Source: Verrucomicrobiota bacterium (GTDB lineage Bacteria > Verrucomicrobiota > Verrucomicrobiia > Chthoniobacterales > UBA10450). Taken from it: a DNA stretch of 35,668 nt. Below, piece after piece: positions 17,149 through 25,247 of the stretch. The position numbers and the translations under genes are program-made. Position 1 is the stretch's first letter. Each line of letters starts with the position of its first letter. Below the pieces are notes generated by a model that saw nothing but the letters and a program-made list of their open reading frames with translations, searched no databases and was not told where the DNA came from. The stretch covers positions 1 through 35,668 of the forward strand of contig QHPU01000028.1 of assembly GCA_003219175.1 (NCBI GenBank). The letters are read 5' to 3'.

Positions 17149-17167
17149 TGACTGGTTTAACCAGTCA
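17149..17167. promoter_or_regulatory. Perfect 19-base palindrome, candidate operator 2
   Basis: TGACTGGTT at 17149-17157 and AACCAGTCA at 17159-17167 are exact reverse complements around a single T. It could also fold as a hairpin followed by GTTTTGG on the + strand, but no + strand gene ends here, so a protein-binding operator for the leftward kinase gene is the more likely reading. The second dyad nearby strengthens this. Confidence 0.4.
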
Positions 17168-17262
17168 GTTTTGGAGACAACTGAAAATCGAGTCGGGAAG
17201 CTTCGTTGAACAAGTACGTGCATCAGGCGTTAATCGAAGGGCGATAACGCCACCGCGCTGAT

Positions 17263-17466
17263 CTAGCGTGAAATTTGCGCGTTCGGATCGACTGACTGGA
17301 TCGCGCCAGCGGTGTCGGGCTGGCCGGTCTGGTTGAGTTCGCTCCTGCTGTAAGTCCGGCGGGCCGGATTAGCAGTGGTCGTGGTGGTGGTCGTTTCATG
17401 CGAAGCGCAGCCCGACAACGTTATCGCTCCCATGACGGCTCCAGCAACTAATGGCAAAGTTTTCAT
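17263..17466 (-). CDS. Small lipoprotein
   Basis: The 67-residue protein begins MKTLPLVAGAVMGAITLSGC, a lipoprotein signal with lipobox LSGC and modification at the cysteine at about residue 20. The mature part starts ASHE, has a run of seven threonines, then ANPARRTYSRSELNQTGQPD. No known domain is visible. It is probably membrane-anchored in the periplasm. The function is unknown. Confidence 0.65.
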   Translation of the reverse strand: MKTLPLVAGAVMGAITLSGCASHETTTTTTTANPARRTYSRSELNQTGQPDTAGAIQSVDPNAQISR

Positions 17467-17560
17467 AAATCACTCTATGTTCATATGCTGCCGAAGGCGA
17501 ACCGAACCGGGCAAGATTACGAACTCGCTTTAATTTCCTACCCCCGGCGCCTTCTAGCTC

Positions 17561-18028
17561 TTACTTCACATCCAAGGTCATCTTCTTCGTCCGCTTCCCG
17601 TCATCGGTGTTTGTCGAATAAACGGTGTAGTGCGCACCACGTTTGAGTGTCACATGCAGGACTTTGGTTTCGCCCGGACCCGGTGGAGTAACAAACTTGC
17701 GATCGATGTTTCCACCTGTGATCTGAAAGTTCGTTGTGGTCTTGCCTTCATTCTTGACCACGAACGCCGTTTTCCCCGGTTCGAGATCGCTCGACATGTT
17801 AACCTCGCCATCGTTTACGGTCACATCCACTCGCCGAGCATCTGGATCGGGAGTGAGTGCGTCCTCTACCTTATTGGCCGCCTTCTTCACGCCATGCGCC
17901 ACGGTTTGAGCGGCCTCCTTGGTTTTCTCCGCCGTCTTCTTGGCAACGTTCTCCGCCGTGTCAAGAGGTTGCCCCGCGGCGCCGGAAACCAGACCAGCAA
18001 CTATCATCATGACAAAAAACGCCTTCAT
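17561..18028 (-). CDS. Exported protein with alanine/lysine-rich helix and cupredoxin-like beta domain
   Basis: I chose the ATG at 18028, which starts MKAFFVMMIVAGLVSGAAGQ, a clear signal peptide. The mature protein begins with an Ala/Lys-rich amphipathic helix (TAENVAKKTAEKTKEAAQTV) reminiscent of LEA-like or YtxH/CsbD-type sequences. A beta domain of about 80 residues follows (VDVTVNDGEVNMSSDLEPGKTAFVV, VLHVTLKRGAHYTVYS) that resembles cupredoxin-like folds, but no Cys/His/Met copper ligand set is visible. The function is not known. The open frame extends ten residues upstream to 18058. Confidence 0.7.
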   Translation of the reverse strand: MKAFFVMMIVAGLVSGAAGQPLDTAENVAKKTAEKTKEAAQTVAHGVKKAANKVEDALTPDPDARRVDVTVNDGEVNMSSDLEPGKTAFVVKNEGKTTTNFQITGGNIDRKFVTPPGPGETKVLHVTLKRGAHYTVYSTNTDDGKRTKKMTLDVK

Positions 18029-18205
18029 AGTACTTAAAGTATCGATCCAGAGCGGCAATGCGGCTGCCTTTTGGCCCTGAGAAGGTTCTAGCTAAGTCTT
18101 GTAAAGCAAGCCACTGGCACAGCTCTGTCTGGTCTCCGCCTTTTTTCGTCGCCTTTAGGAGGAAGAAAATCGTTGCGAGTGTGACAGCTGTCGTTAGAGC
18201 TAATC

Positions 18206-18751
18206 GTGGAACCACTTGTTACAACGTACCTCGAAATGCGGTCTGGCGATGGCGCGGCCAATAGACAAACCTGCGATGAGACGTTTCAGGTGCGAGAATT
18301 TAAAGAACCAAATTGGATTTTTAATCGGGATATGTACGTCGCGGTGGGGGAGACGTGGAAGTGGATCGACAAGCTGCCTTGGACCGATGAACAGTGGAAT
18401 CAATACGCGAGCGATCCAAAGTTGCGGACGTTCGCGGGGTACTATGACAACGCGCTCGCTGGCTATTACGAACTGCGAAGGAACCACGCGCCTTCAGCGC
18501 CATCGTATCGCGACGAGTATAAAGGCGAAGTCGAGATCGCATACTTCGGGTTGTTGCCGGATTTTATTGGCCGTGGTCTCGGCAGCGCATTGTTAACGAG
18601 CGCGATCGAAAACGCGTGGGCCTGGGCGCCGACGCCGTCGCGCGTTTGGGTACACACCTGCAATCGAGATCACCCCAATGCGCTTTACAATTATCAGGCG
18701 GGGGGATTTAAGATCTATAAGATCGAAGAAGGGGAACCGACGGATGGCTGA
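18206..18751 (+). CDS. GNAT family N-acetyltransferase
   Basis: The 181-residue protein contains a GNAT core with motif A IAYFGLLPDFIGRGLGSALL, where the R-G-x-G-x-A/S loop binds acetyl-CoA. The N-terminal extension VTTYLEMRS and the FNRDMYVAVGETWKWIDKL segment place it in a group of GNATs with conserved start and tryptophans. The C-terminal NPNALYNYQ-type strand is present as DHPNALYNYQAGGFKIYK. The start is GTG; ATG codons further in would cut conserved residues. The substrate is unknown. It is convergent with the START-domain gene. Confidence 0.83.
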   Translation: MEPLVTTYLEMRSGDGAANRQTCDETFQVREFKEPNWIFNRDMYVAVGETWKWIDKLPWTDEQWNQYASDPKLRTFAGYYDNALAGYYELRRNHAPSAPSYRDEYKGEVEIAYFGLLPDFIGRGLGSALLTSAIENAWAWAPTPSRVWVHTCNRDHPNALYNYQAGGFKIYKIEEGEPTDG

Positions 18752-18764
18752 CGGCACAGCCGGA

Positions 18765-19436
18765 CTATTGTCCTGTTGCCCGTTGTCCGTTGTATTTCGG
18801 TTCTTGTACCTGTTTGCGGACGGCGGCGAAAACCTCGCGAATTCCGGTCAGGCTAAAATGATTGGCAATGAACGGTGGGATGAGGCCACCGGTGTCAGTG
18901 TAAACCGAATATGTTGCGTGGGTGCGGTCGGCGGCCGTTGGCTCGAGCAACCAGGACCCTAGGCATAGCTCAACTCGCACTACGCCCGGTTTCTTCGTCG
19001 GCCCCAAGGCGTTGGCTGATTCCCAGCGATTGGAATAGACAACTCCCATGGCATTTGACCAAGAAGTCGAGTAGCTGCGCAGGGTCAAGTCGCGATCGCT
19101 ACAAATCTTCGGCGAAATTCGCTGGTAGCTGACGAGCAAATCTTTATCGCGTTTGACCAATCTGCACTCTGCCATGTATGGCATGAAGTTTGGATAAGCA
19201 TCGACATCCTCGACGACCTCACACACGGCCCGAGGCGACGCATCGATTTCACCGATCGCTTTGAATTCTTTCAAGGAAGAACCGGCATGCCGGCGGCTGT
19301 AGATTGTCACGCCATCTCGCTGGGTCGTATACTTCCAGCCGGCGTCGGCGTCGCTCGATTTCGCGGGTTCAGCGCCGAGGCAAAAATGCGAAACCAGGGA
19401 GAAGAAGCATATCGGAAGGATTCGTGACGGCCACAT
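18765..19436 (-). CDS. Exported START/SRPBCC-fold lipid-binding protein
   Basis: A signal peptide (ILPICFFSLVSHFCLGA) precedes a START-like domain. Typical elements are WKYTTQRDGVTIYSRR, a rising FKAIGEIDASPRAVCEVVEDVDAYPNFMPYMAECRLV helix-strand unit and the long C-terminal helix (TGIREVFAAVRKQVQ). START domains form a hydrophobic pocket for lipids or other hydrophobic ligands. The export signal suggests action in the periplasm, for example lipid binding or transfer; the ligand is unknown. Confidence 0.8.
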   Translation of the reverse strand: MWPSRILPICFFSLVSHFCLGAEPAKSSDADAGWKYTTQRDGVTIYSRRHAGSSLKEFKAIGEIDASPRAVCEVVEDVDAYPNFMPYMAECRLVKRDKDLLVSYQRISPKICSDRDLTLRSYSTSWSNAMGVVYSNRWESANALGPTKKPGVVRVELCLGSWLLEPTAADRTHATYSVYTDTGGLIPPFIANHFSLTGIREVFAAVRKQVQEPKYNGQRATGQ

Positions 19437-19535
19437 GGCTACGAATTATTGCTTAGCACCTATCGGGAAGAAAGACACCGAGATTCAGCGTCAAACATCG
19501 AATGGCGAGCGCAAACAAAGGCTATCGGACCGAAT

Positions 19536-19877
19536 TTAGCTTCCGTTCCCTGCGTCCCTGTTTGTGGTAGAGACGGTGACTGGCTCGGCGACGACGACAG
19601 GGACGGCCATGGCTCGCTTCGCTGCCCAACGCTCATGCGTCACGGCCGACAATTTCGCGCGCGTTTCGACCGAGAGTTTTCGCTTTTGTCGGCCTGAGGG
19701 AGCGGACGCGGTGGCGTGTTCCGCTTTTCCGCGTATCAAAGCCTTGCTTGGTCCAGGCGACATTTTGGAAGCCGCGCGTTTCACTTTGCGGATCAATTTG
19801 GAAAGGCGCCTCGCATCTTTCTGCATGCTCGCTTCAAGCTTCTCGAGCTTCCGGCTCAAACTTTTCAACGTAATCAT
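19536..19877 (-). CDS. Small basic coiled-coil protein
   Basis: The 113-residue protein is rich in Lys, Arg and Ala. The N-terminal half (LKSLSRKLEKLEASMQKDARRLSKLIRKVKRA) is a strongly predicted coiled coil. The C-terminal part has KLSVETRAKLSAVTHERWAAKRA, similar to short nucleic-acid-binding repeats (NUMOD/histone-like). Upstream is an excellent ribosome binding site, AGGAGG about eight bases before the ATG, so it is probably well translated. A nucleoid or RNA-binding role is plausible but is inference only. Confidence 0.65.
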   Translation of the reverse strand: MITLKSLSRKLEKLEASMQKDARRLSKLIRKVKRAASKMSPGPSKALIRGKAEHATASAPSGRQKRKLSVETRAKLSAVTHERWAAKRAMAVPVVVAEPVTVSTTNRDAGNGS

Positions 19878-20045
19878 TTATAATTCCTCCTTCCCTGCGA
19901 TGCGCGGCAGAAAACCGGGCTCGAGGGAAAGCAAAACTAGCAGGGGTGCGACGCTCTGGTCGCGCAAATTATCATGAAGCCCAACGACCTTTTCGCGGCC
20001 GTTTGCTGTGCGGATCTCTGTGTTCCGGCGCGGTAAAACCGGTAA

Positions 20046-20417
20046 CTAAACTTCTTCCTCGAGGCCTGTAATGATGTCGCGCAGCTCCTCGAAATCGAAA
20101 GGCTTGGCCACGATTTCGTCGACTGCCAGTTCCTCATATGTCCCGATGTTATCGGGCGAGAGATAAGCCGAAAGGACTACGATTCTGCCGTCATAGTTGC
20201 GTTGTCGAAGTTTCCGCACCAGCTCCAGCCCGCCAGAGCGCGGCATACGATGATCGGTGATAACGACGTCAAATTCTTCCTTTGCGATTTTGGCGAGCGC
20301 ATCATTGCCGTCTTTGGCTACGACGATTTCGCGATGGGGTGCCTCCAGCGCGTAGGCGATGGACTCGCCGGTGGCTGGCTCGTCGTCGACTGCGAGAATA
20401 TGGAGTTTCTTTTTCAT
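20046..20417 (-). CDS. Single-domain response regulator (CheY-like receiver)
   Basis: The whole 123-residue protein is a receiver domain with ILAVDDEP at the N-terminus, acceptor aspartate D55 in VVITDHRMP, the conserved Ser/Thr position in VVLSAY and the lysine in VAKPFDF. No output domain is present, so it probably acts by protein contact or as a phosphorelay intermediate. Two hybrid histidine kinases are encoded nearby (14903-16957 and 21617-23188) and could be partners, but nothing in the sequence proves it. Confidence 0.9.
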   Translation of the reverse strand: MKKKLHILAVDDEPATGESIAYALEAPHREIVVAKDGNDALAKIAKEEFDVVITDHRMPRSGGLELVRKLRQRNYDGRIVVLSAYLSPDNIGTYEELAVDEIVAKPFDFEELRDIITGLEEEV

Positions 20418-20500
20418 GCGCGAGATTCCCCATCTACGCGAGCAGGTTTTCGGCCTAACACCGACGACAGCTCAGCGCGTGCTAAGGTTACCGGCCTAAG

Positions 20501-20968
20501 ATGAGCGGCAGAATCCGGACACGGGAATTTTTGATCAGCGATTACGAGGTGGCGGCGGAGCTGTGGAAACGGGTGGAAGGGATTGAGATTGCGGAGGGAG
20601 ATGACAAGGAAAGCGTTGTCCAATTTCTGAAACGGAATCCAGGCCTGAGTCGAACCGCGGTGGATGGATCAAAAGTGGTTGCTGTTTCGCTTTGCGGGCA
20701 TGACGGCCGGCGCGGGCATATTTATCATCTGGCTGTCGATCCGAAGTACCGGGGACTCGGCTTGGGAAGGCGTCTGGTGGAGGAATGTTTCGATCGGTTA
20801 CGGAAGCTGGGAATTCAGCGGGCGATCATTCTGGTGGCGAACGATAATTCGCGCGGGCGCGAGTTTTGGCAGCGCTGCGGCTGGGAAGAATTGCCGGCCG
20901 CGATGGCGATGGGGAAGGATGTCGCGGCAGCGAAGGCGCCGCGGATCGCAAGGAGGAGTGATTCTTGA
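20501..20968 (+). CDS. GNAT family N-acetyltransferase
   Basis: A single-domain GNAT of 155 residues. After IRTREFLISDYEVAAELWKRVEGIEI comes the characteristic IYHLAVDPKYRGLGLGRRLVEECFDRL, motif A with the R-G-x-G-x-G/R loop. NDNSRGREFWQRCGWEEL is the motif B strand-helix and resembles YpeA/RimI-like proteins. The substrate is not known. It is divergent from the receiver gene with about 80 bases between starts. Confidence 0.88.
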   Translation: MSGRIRTREFLISDYEVAAELWKRVEGIEIAEGDDKESVVQFLKRNPGLSRTAVDGSKVVAVSLCGHDGRRGHIYHLAVDPKYRGLGLGRRLVEECFDRLRKLGIQRAIILVANDNSRGREFWQRCGWEELPAAMAMGKDVAAAKAPRIARRSDS

Positions 20969-21065
20969 ATGGCGATAGGTGATCGGTGAACTGGAGTCAC
21001 GGTTGCTGGTGTGATCTCATCGAAAACTGGAGGAATTCCCTTGATTACGGTTAGCTAAGGGACCG

Positions 21066-21585
21066 ATGGAACCGGAGGCGGCTCTCACTATCGCGTCGCA
21101 GATTGCGGTAGCGCTGGCTGGTTTTGTCGGCGTAGTCACAGCCTTTCGCGCACAATCCGTTCATGAATGGGAAGCGATCGATAAATTCCGACTTCGGCTG
21201 CTGTTGACCAATTCCATTTTGCCGCTGGCCTATTGTCTGTTCGCTCTCGCTTTGCTGGCGATTAAGCCAGCCCCATTTCACTTCTGGCGTTGGTGCAGCG
21301 GGGTTTCAGTAACTACAAATATCGCGTTCGCGACTATCGAAGGACCTTGCGACTTTTCGTCAGATTCAGCCGCGAGCAGCGCCGGCTAATCGTGTTGCCT
21401 TTTACTTTTTCTTCGTCCTCAGCGCGATTTCGCTGCTTCTCCAAATTTATAATATCGTGAGATTAAACCTGTTTTGGCCGTTCTTCCTTGGCATCAAGGT
21501 GCAACTGCTAGCCGCGATGTTTCAATTTATGCTGATGATTTTGCGACCATCAGGGGCCGACGGCTCACGGCCGAACAGCTTTTGA
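21066..21585 (+). pseudogene. Frameshifted small membrane protein
   Basis: The first frame (from 21066) encodes EAALTIASQIAVALAGFVGVVTAFR and a second hydrophobic span (LLLTNSILPLAYCLFALALLAI), then runs out of sense and stops at 21389. Another frame continues from about 21379 with ANRVAFYFFFVLSAISLLLQIYN and LFWPFFLGIKVQLLAAMFQFMLMILRP, two more spans ending at a TGA at 21583-21585. A third frame between them (RDYRRTLRLFVRFSREQRR) looks like the linking loop. The parts together would make a normal four-span protein of about 170 residues, so I read this as one gene broken by two indels or misassembled. Confidence 0.7.
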
Positions 21586-21616
21586 TTTACGATTTAAGGA
21601 GGCTAGAAGTTACGGA

Positions 21617-23188
21617 GTGAGCAAAAGATCCAGCTTTATCCCAGCGGATTTGTTGTACGAGGCGATCGTCGATTCGTCCGACGACGCCATCGTGAGCAAG
21701 AATCTGCAAAGCATTGTCATGAGCTGGAACAAAGGGGCCGAACGAGTTTTCGGGTATACGGCTGGCGAAATGATCGGCCAGTCGATCGAAAAGCTGTTTC
21801 CCCCAGATCGGTTGGATGAAGAAACCGTTATAATGGCTCGCCTGCAGCGAGGCGAGCGAGTGGATCACTTTGAAACGAAACGGCGGCGCAAGGACGGGGA
21901 GTTGATCGATGTTTCGCTCACGATCTCGCCCATCCGGAACGCGCAAGGCGTCATTGTGGGTGCGTCTAAGATTGCGCGCGATATTACCGGGCCAAAGATA
22001 GCGCAGCGGCGATTGGCCGAAGCGAATGAAGAACTCCGCCGTGCCAATCAAATCAAAGCGGAATTTCTGACGACACTTTCACACGAGCTGCGAACACCGT
22101 TGAATGCTATTTTAGGTTGGATTCAGATTCTGAAGGACGATCCGAGGGCGGACGACGTAGCGCAGGCCGTCCCGATTCTCGAACGCAATGTTCGCGTTCA
22201 GTCGCAGTTGATCGAGGATCTGCTGGACATGAGCCGGATTGAGGCCGGCAAGATCAAGCTGGACATTCAGCATCTAGATCTTGCTGCCCTGGTCGCGGCC
22301 GGGATCGAGAATGTTCGGCCCCCGGCTGAGGCCAAACACATTCGCCTGACTTCTTCTTTTTCGAATGTGTTCGGCAACGTGATCGGGGACAAGGACCGTC
22401 TGCAGCAGGTCTTCTGGAACCTGCTAACCAACGCGATCAAGTTTACGCCGCGGCGGGGCCGGATCCATACCATGATCAAGCGCGTCGATTCACACGTGGA
22501 AATCTCGGTAAGCGACACTGGGCAGGGGATTGCTCCAGAATTTCTTCCATATGTTTTTGATCGTTTCCGACAAGGCGACGGTACCACCGCGCGGCGTTAT
22601 GGTGGTCTCGGTCTGGGGTTGTCGATCGTAAAGCGTTTGACTGAACTGCACGGCGGGAATGTGCGAGTGACAAGTGATGGCGTGGGCCGCGGCGCGACCT
22701 TCATCGTTGGCCTGCCATTGCAATCGCTGCACCAAGAGCTTGAGGATGCGAGCGAGGCGAGGCGCAACGAGGAAGTCGATCGAGCGGCGATCAAACCCGA
22801 CCTGAAGGGAATCAGGGTCCTGGTGGTCGATGACGAGCAGGATTCCGTCACGATTGTCCAGCGAATCCTCGAGCGCCGGGGTGCGCAGGTTCGCGGCGCT
22901 AATTCGATGAACGAAGCCTTGGCCGAATTCGCACAGTTTTCTCCGAATGTGATCCTGAGCGACATCGGTATGCCGGGAAACGACGGCTACGAACTTATCA
23001 GCCGCCTGCGCGGGATGCCTGGTGGACGGTTCGTACCGGCGGTAGCGTTGACGGCGTTGGCGCGGGGTGAAGATCGGACGCGTGTGTTGCGCGCCGGTTT
23101 CCAAATGCACGTAGCAAAGCCGGTCGATTTCAACGAGCTGGTTGCGGTGGTGCAAAATCTCGCGGCCCTGCGTAGCGAAGACAGGTGA
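21617..23188 (+). CDS. PAS-domain hybrid histidine kinase
   Basis: A soluble hybrid kinase of 523 residues with no transmembrane segment. Domain order is PAS (about 12-125, with VMSWNKGAERVFGYTAGEMIG and a PAC-like DGELIDVSLTISP), HisKA with SHELRTPLNA and the phosphohistidine at 156, and HATPase_c (NLLTNAIKF, DTGQGI, YGGLGLGLSI). A C-terminal receiver follows (VLVVDDEQDS, acceptor in ILSDIGMPG, lysine in VAKPVDF). The start is a GTG at 21617; AAGGAGG lies 14 bases upstream. It sits downstream of the frameshifted membrane protein, in the same direction. Confidence 0.93.
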   Translation: MSKRSSFIPADLLYEAIVDSSDDAIVSKNLQSIVMSWNKGAERVFGYTAGEMIGQSIEKLFPPDRLDEETVIMARLQRGERVDHFETKRRRKDGELIDVSLTISPIRNAQGVIVGASKIARDITGPKIAQRRLAEANEELRRANQIKAEFLTTLSHELRTPLNAILGWIQILKDDPRADDVAQAVPILERNVRVQSQLIEDLLDMSRIEAGKIKLDIQHLDLAALVAAGIENVRPPAEAKHIRLTSSFSNVFGNVIGDKDRLQQVFWNLLTNAIKFTPRRGRIHTMIKRVDSHVEISVSDTGQGIAPEFLPYVFDRFRQGDGTTARRYGGLGLGLSIVKRLTELHGGNVRVTSDGVGRGATFIVGLPLQSLHQELEDASEARRNEEVDRAAIKPDLKGIRVLVVDDEQDSVTIVQRILERRGAQVRGANSMNEALAEFAQFSPNVILSDIGMPGNDGYELISRLRGMPGGRFVPAVALTALARGEDRTRVLRAGFQMHVAKPVDFNELVAVVQNLAALRSEDR

Positions 23189-23293
23189 TTTTATTTAGAA
23201 GTCAGGAACTCTACCGCGGCAAAGCGTTACGCGGCGCCAGCGAAGCCGACGGCAAAACCGAGGATTAATAAAAGACAAGCTGCCCCGCCACGA

Positions 23294-23299
23294 TATAAT
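23294..23299 (+). promoter_or_regulatory. Consensus -10 box upstream of the aminotransferase
   Basis: A perfect TATAAT lies 15 bases before the ATG at 23314, but the -35 region at the expected spacing (AAAGAC) is poor. Transcription from it would give a leader of only a few bases before ATG 23314, or about 80 bases if translation starts at the ATG at 23389. It may be the promoter of the aminotransferase gene. Confidence 0.35.
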
Positions 23300-23313
23300 C
23301 CGCTTCGCTACCA

Positions 23314-24537
23314 ATGAATAGACTCGCAGAGAGCGGATCTGAATATGCTGCCATTCCGGAGGTGTTTCCTTTGCGCCTCGCCCGGCGCATGTCGCGACTC
23401 GGGACCGAGACGGCATTTGAAGTTTTAGTGAAGGCGCGGGCACTGGAGGCGAAGGGGCGCGACATTGTTCATCTGGAAATCGGCGAACCGGATTTCGATA
23501 CACCAGGCAACATCATTGATGCGTCGATCGACGCGTTGCATCAAGGTGTTACGCATTACGGGCCCTCCGCGGGATTGCCCGAGCTGCGTGAGACAATTGC
23601 CGATTATGTCAGCGAAACGCGACGCATAAATGTTACACCCGAAGAAGTGGTCGTCGTTCCGGGCGGTAAACCCATCATCTTTTTCTCCATCCTGGCGCTG
23701 GCGGAAGATGGGGATGAGGTGATTTACCCGAATCCTGGGTTTCCAATTTATGAATCGATGATCAGCTACGTCGGCGCGAAACCGGTGCCGATCCGGTTGC
23801 GCGAGGAGTTGGATTTCCGAGTCGATGTCGCCGAGCTGGCCAGACTGATCAACGACCGCACCAAACTCATTATTTTGAATTCGCCGCAGAATCCCACCGG
23901 AGGCGTGCTGACGGAGAAGGACATTGCTGACATCGCAAGCGCGATTGGCGATCGTGACATCATGGTATTGACTGATGAGATCTACAGTCGCCTCATTTTT
24001 GAAGGCGAACACCAATCCATTATGTCGGTCCCTGGAATGAAAGAGCGTTGCATTTTGCTCGATGGTTTCTCAAAGACTTACGCGATGACAGGTTGGCGGA
24101 TGGGTTACGGCGTGATGCGTACCGATCTCGCGACGCACATCTCCCGCTTAATGACCAACTCCAATTCCTGCACCGCCAGTTTCACCCAGATTGCTGGCAT
24201 CGAGGCGTTGCGTGGGCCGCAGGAGTCGGTCGACAATATGTGTGCCGAGTTTAAAAGAAGGCGTGACCTTATGGTTGCAGGCCTGAACAAAATTAAGGGA
24301 TTCTCGTGCTGTTTGCCGAAGGGTGCATTTTACGTTTTCCCCAACATCAAGGAAACGGGATGGCGATCGAAGAAACTGGCGGACGCGCTTCTCGACGACG
24401 CGGGCGTCGCCGCCCTTTCTGGCACCGCCTTCGGCGATTTCGGGGAAGGTTACTTGCGCTTTAGCGTGGCCAATTCAATCGGAAATATCGAAAAGGCTCT
24501 TGATCGCGTTAGCACTTGGACAAAGAAGAATTTGTAG
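23314..24537 (+). CDS. Pyridoxal-phosphate aminotransferase, class I/II (aspartate/alanine type)
   Basis: A fold-type I aminotransferase of 407 residues. LEIGEPDFDTP near residue 55, HYGPSAGLPELRE, NSPQNPTGGV and the PLP-binding lysine in GFSKTYAMTGWRMGY (about residue 254) are all present, as is the C-terminal LRFSVANS arginine that binds the substrate carboxylate. It likely transfers amino groups between an amino acid and 2-oxoglutarate; aspartate, alanine or aromatic substrates are possible. An ATG at 23389 (MSRLGTETAF) matches the usual family start, so the first 25 residues may not be translated. The stop TAG is embedded in the GTAGGG of a palindromic element. Confidence 0.92.
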   Translation: MNRLAESGSEYAAIPEVFPLRLARRMSRLGTETAFEVLVKARALEAKGRDIVHLEIGEPDFDTPGNIIDASIDALHQGVTHYGPSAGLPELRETIADYVSETRRINVTPEEVVVVPGGKPIIFFSILALAEDGDEVIYPNPGFPIYESMISYVGAKPVPIRLREELDFRVDVAELARLINDRTKLIILNSPQNPTGGVLTEKDIADIASAIGDRDIMVLTDEIYSRLIFEGEHQSIMSVPGMKERCILLDGFSKTYAMTGWRMGYGVMRTDLATHISRLMTNSNSCTASFTQIAGIEALRGPQESVDNMCAEFKRRRDLMVAGLNKIKGFSCCLPKGAFYVFPNIKETGWRSKKLADALLDDAGVAALSGTAFGDFGEGYLRFSVANSIGNIEKALDRVSTWTKKNL

Positions 24538-24556
24538 GGCGACCGCTTCGGTTGCC
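24534..24556 (+). repeat. REP-like palindrome at the aminotransferase stop codon
   Basis: GGCGACCG at 24538-24545 pairs with CGGTTGCC at 24549-24556, with one wobble and loop CTT. It is preceded by GTAGGG, which contains the stop codon of the upstream gene. A further short dyad with TACGGC/GCCGTA follows about 20 bases on. The GTAGGGCG start is shared with the accB-accC element. Confidence 0.45.
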
Positions 24557-24740
24557 GTCTTTGCAGATGGCAGGCGGTACGGCGGCCGTAGCGTTACTTT
24601 AGTGCCCGCTGTCCTCCGTAAATTTCGATGATTTCTCGAGCCGGCGGACTTCAATGCCGCTGAAGATTAGGCCGCCTCGCGCGCCACCAATTAGAAACTT
24701 CCTGATTCGATGATTTTCTGAGAGATTCGCTTCCAGCGAT

Positions 24741-25247
24741 ATGAATCTACAAGTGTTGGTTGCGCTCGCCGAAATCGTCAGCGCGTTTGCTGTAACATTG
24801 ACGCTAATTGCGCTGATTGTAAGTATCCGGCAAAACACCAGGTCTCAAAAAGCCCTTGTAGTAGACTCGCTCGCGGCAGCGATTACTTCAATCAATGTTC
24901 CAGCGATGGAATCCCACCTACTCGGATCTGCCCTATCTAAAGCGACATCGGATTGGGGTTCAGCCAGTCGCGAGGAACGAATCATCGCGCATTATTTTCT
25001 CTTTTCCTTTTTCAAGTTGTTGGAGAACGCGTGGTACCAACAAAAAGCGGGCATTCTTGACCAGGCACAGTGGCTCGGATGGGAGAGGCTGCTGCGAAAG
25101 TATTATCATGCCGATGGGGTGCGGCGGGTTTGGTGGCCCGGTCGCAAACATGCCTATTCACCGGAATTTCAAAAATTCCTTTCCGGAACAAGATCACCGG
25201 ACGAGCTCGGTAGTCTGAACGATCTATTTGATTTCGTTCAACAATGA
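24741..25247 (+). CDS. Membrane-anchored protein, unknown function
   Basis: The 168-residue protein has one strong hydrophobic segment near the N-terminus (EIVSAFAVTLTLIALIVSI) followed by RQNTRSQKALVVDSL. This layout is common in a poorly characterised group of bacterial hypothetical proteins that carry a short membrane helix and then an IRQNTRS-type stretch. The rest is helical and rich in tryptophan and aromatic residues. The TGA overlaps the ATG of the dehydrogenase (ATGA), so the two are translated together. I cannot assign a function. Confidence 0.7.
   Translation: MNLQVLVALAEIVSAFAVTLTLIALIVSIRQNTRSQKALVVDSLAAAITSINVPAMESHLLGSALSKATSDWGSASREERIIAHYFLFSFFKLLENAWYQQKAGILDQAQWLGWERLLRKYYHADGVRRVWWPGRKHAYSPEFQKFLSGTRSPDELGSLNDLFDFVQQ

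Larger units (their letters stand above)
16958..17262. other. Gene-free regulatory spacer upstream of the MASE1 kinase
   Basis: No gene is supported here apart from a possible 57-base 5' extension of the kinase from a GTG at 17014. The notable content is two perfect inverted repeats at 17125-17140 and 17149-17167, listed separately. The spacer separates two leftward genes, the small lipoprotein (17263-17466) and the kinase, so any regulatory site here would most likely serve the kinase. Confidence 0.4.

Noticed and set aside
17961-18215. Minus-strand frame with a hydrophobic start overlapping the exported helix-rich protein
   Set aside because: It overlaps the start of a better supported gene and the coding part lacks conserved features; the hydrophobic segment alone is not enough.
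22490-23155. 221-codon minus-strand frame inside the PAS hybrid kinase
   Set aside because: Antisense shadow of the ATPase and receiver domains.
23425-24015. 196-codon minus-strand frame inside the aminotransferase
   Set aside because: Antisense shadow; the + strand encodes a complete PLP enzyme.
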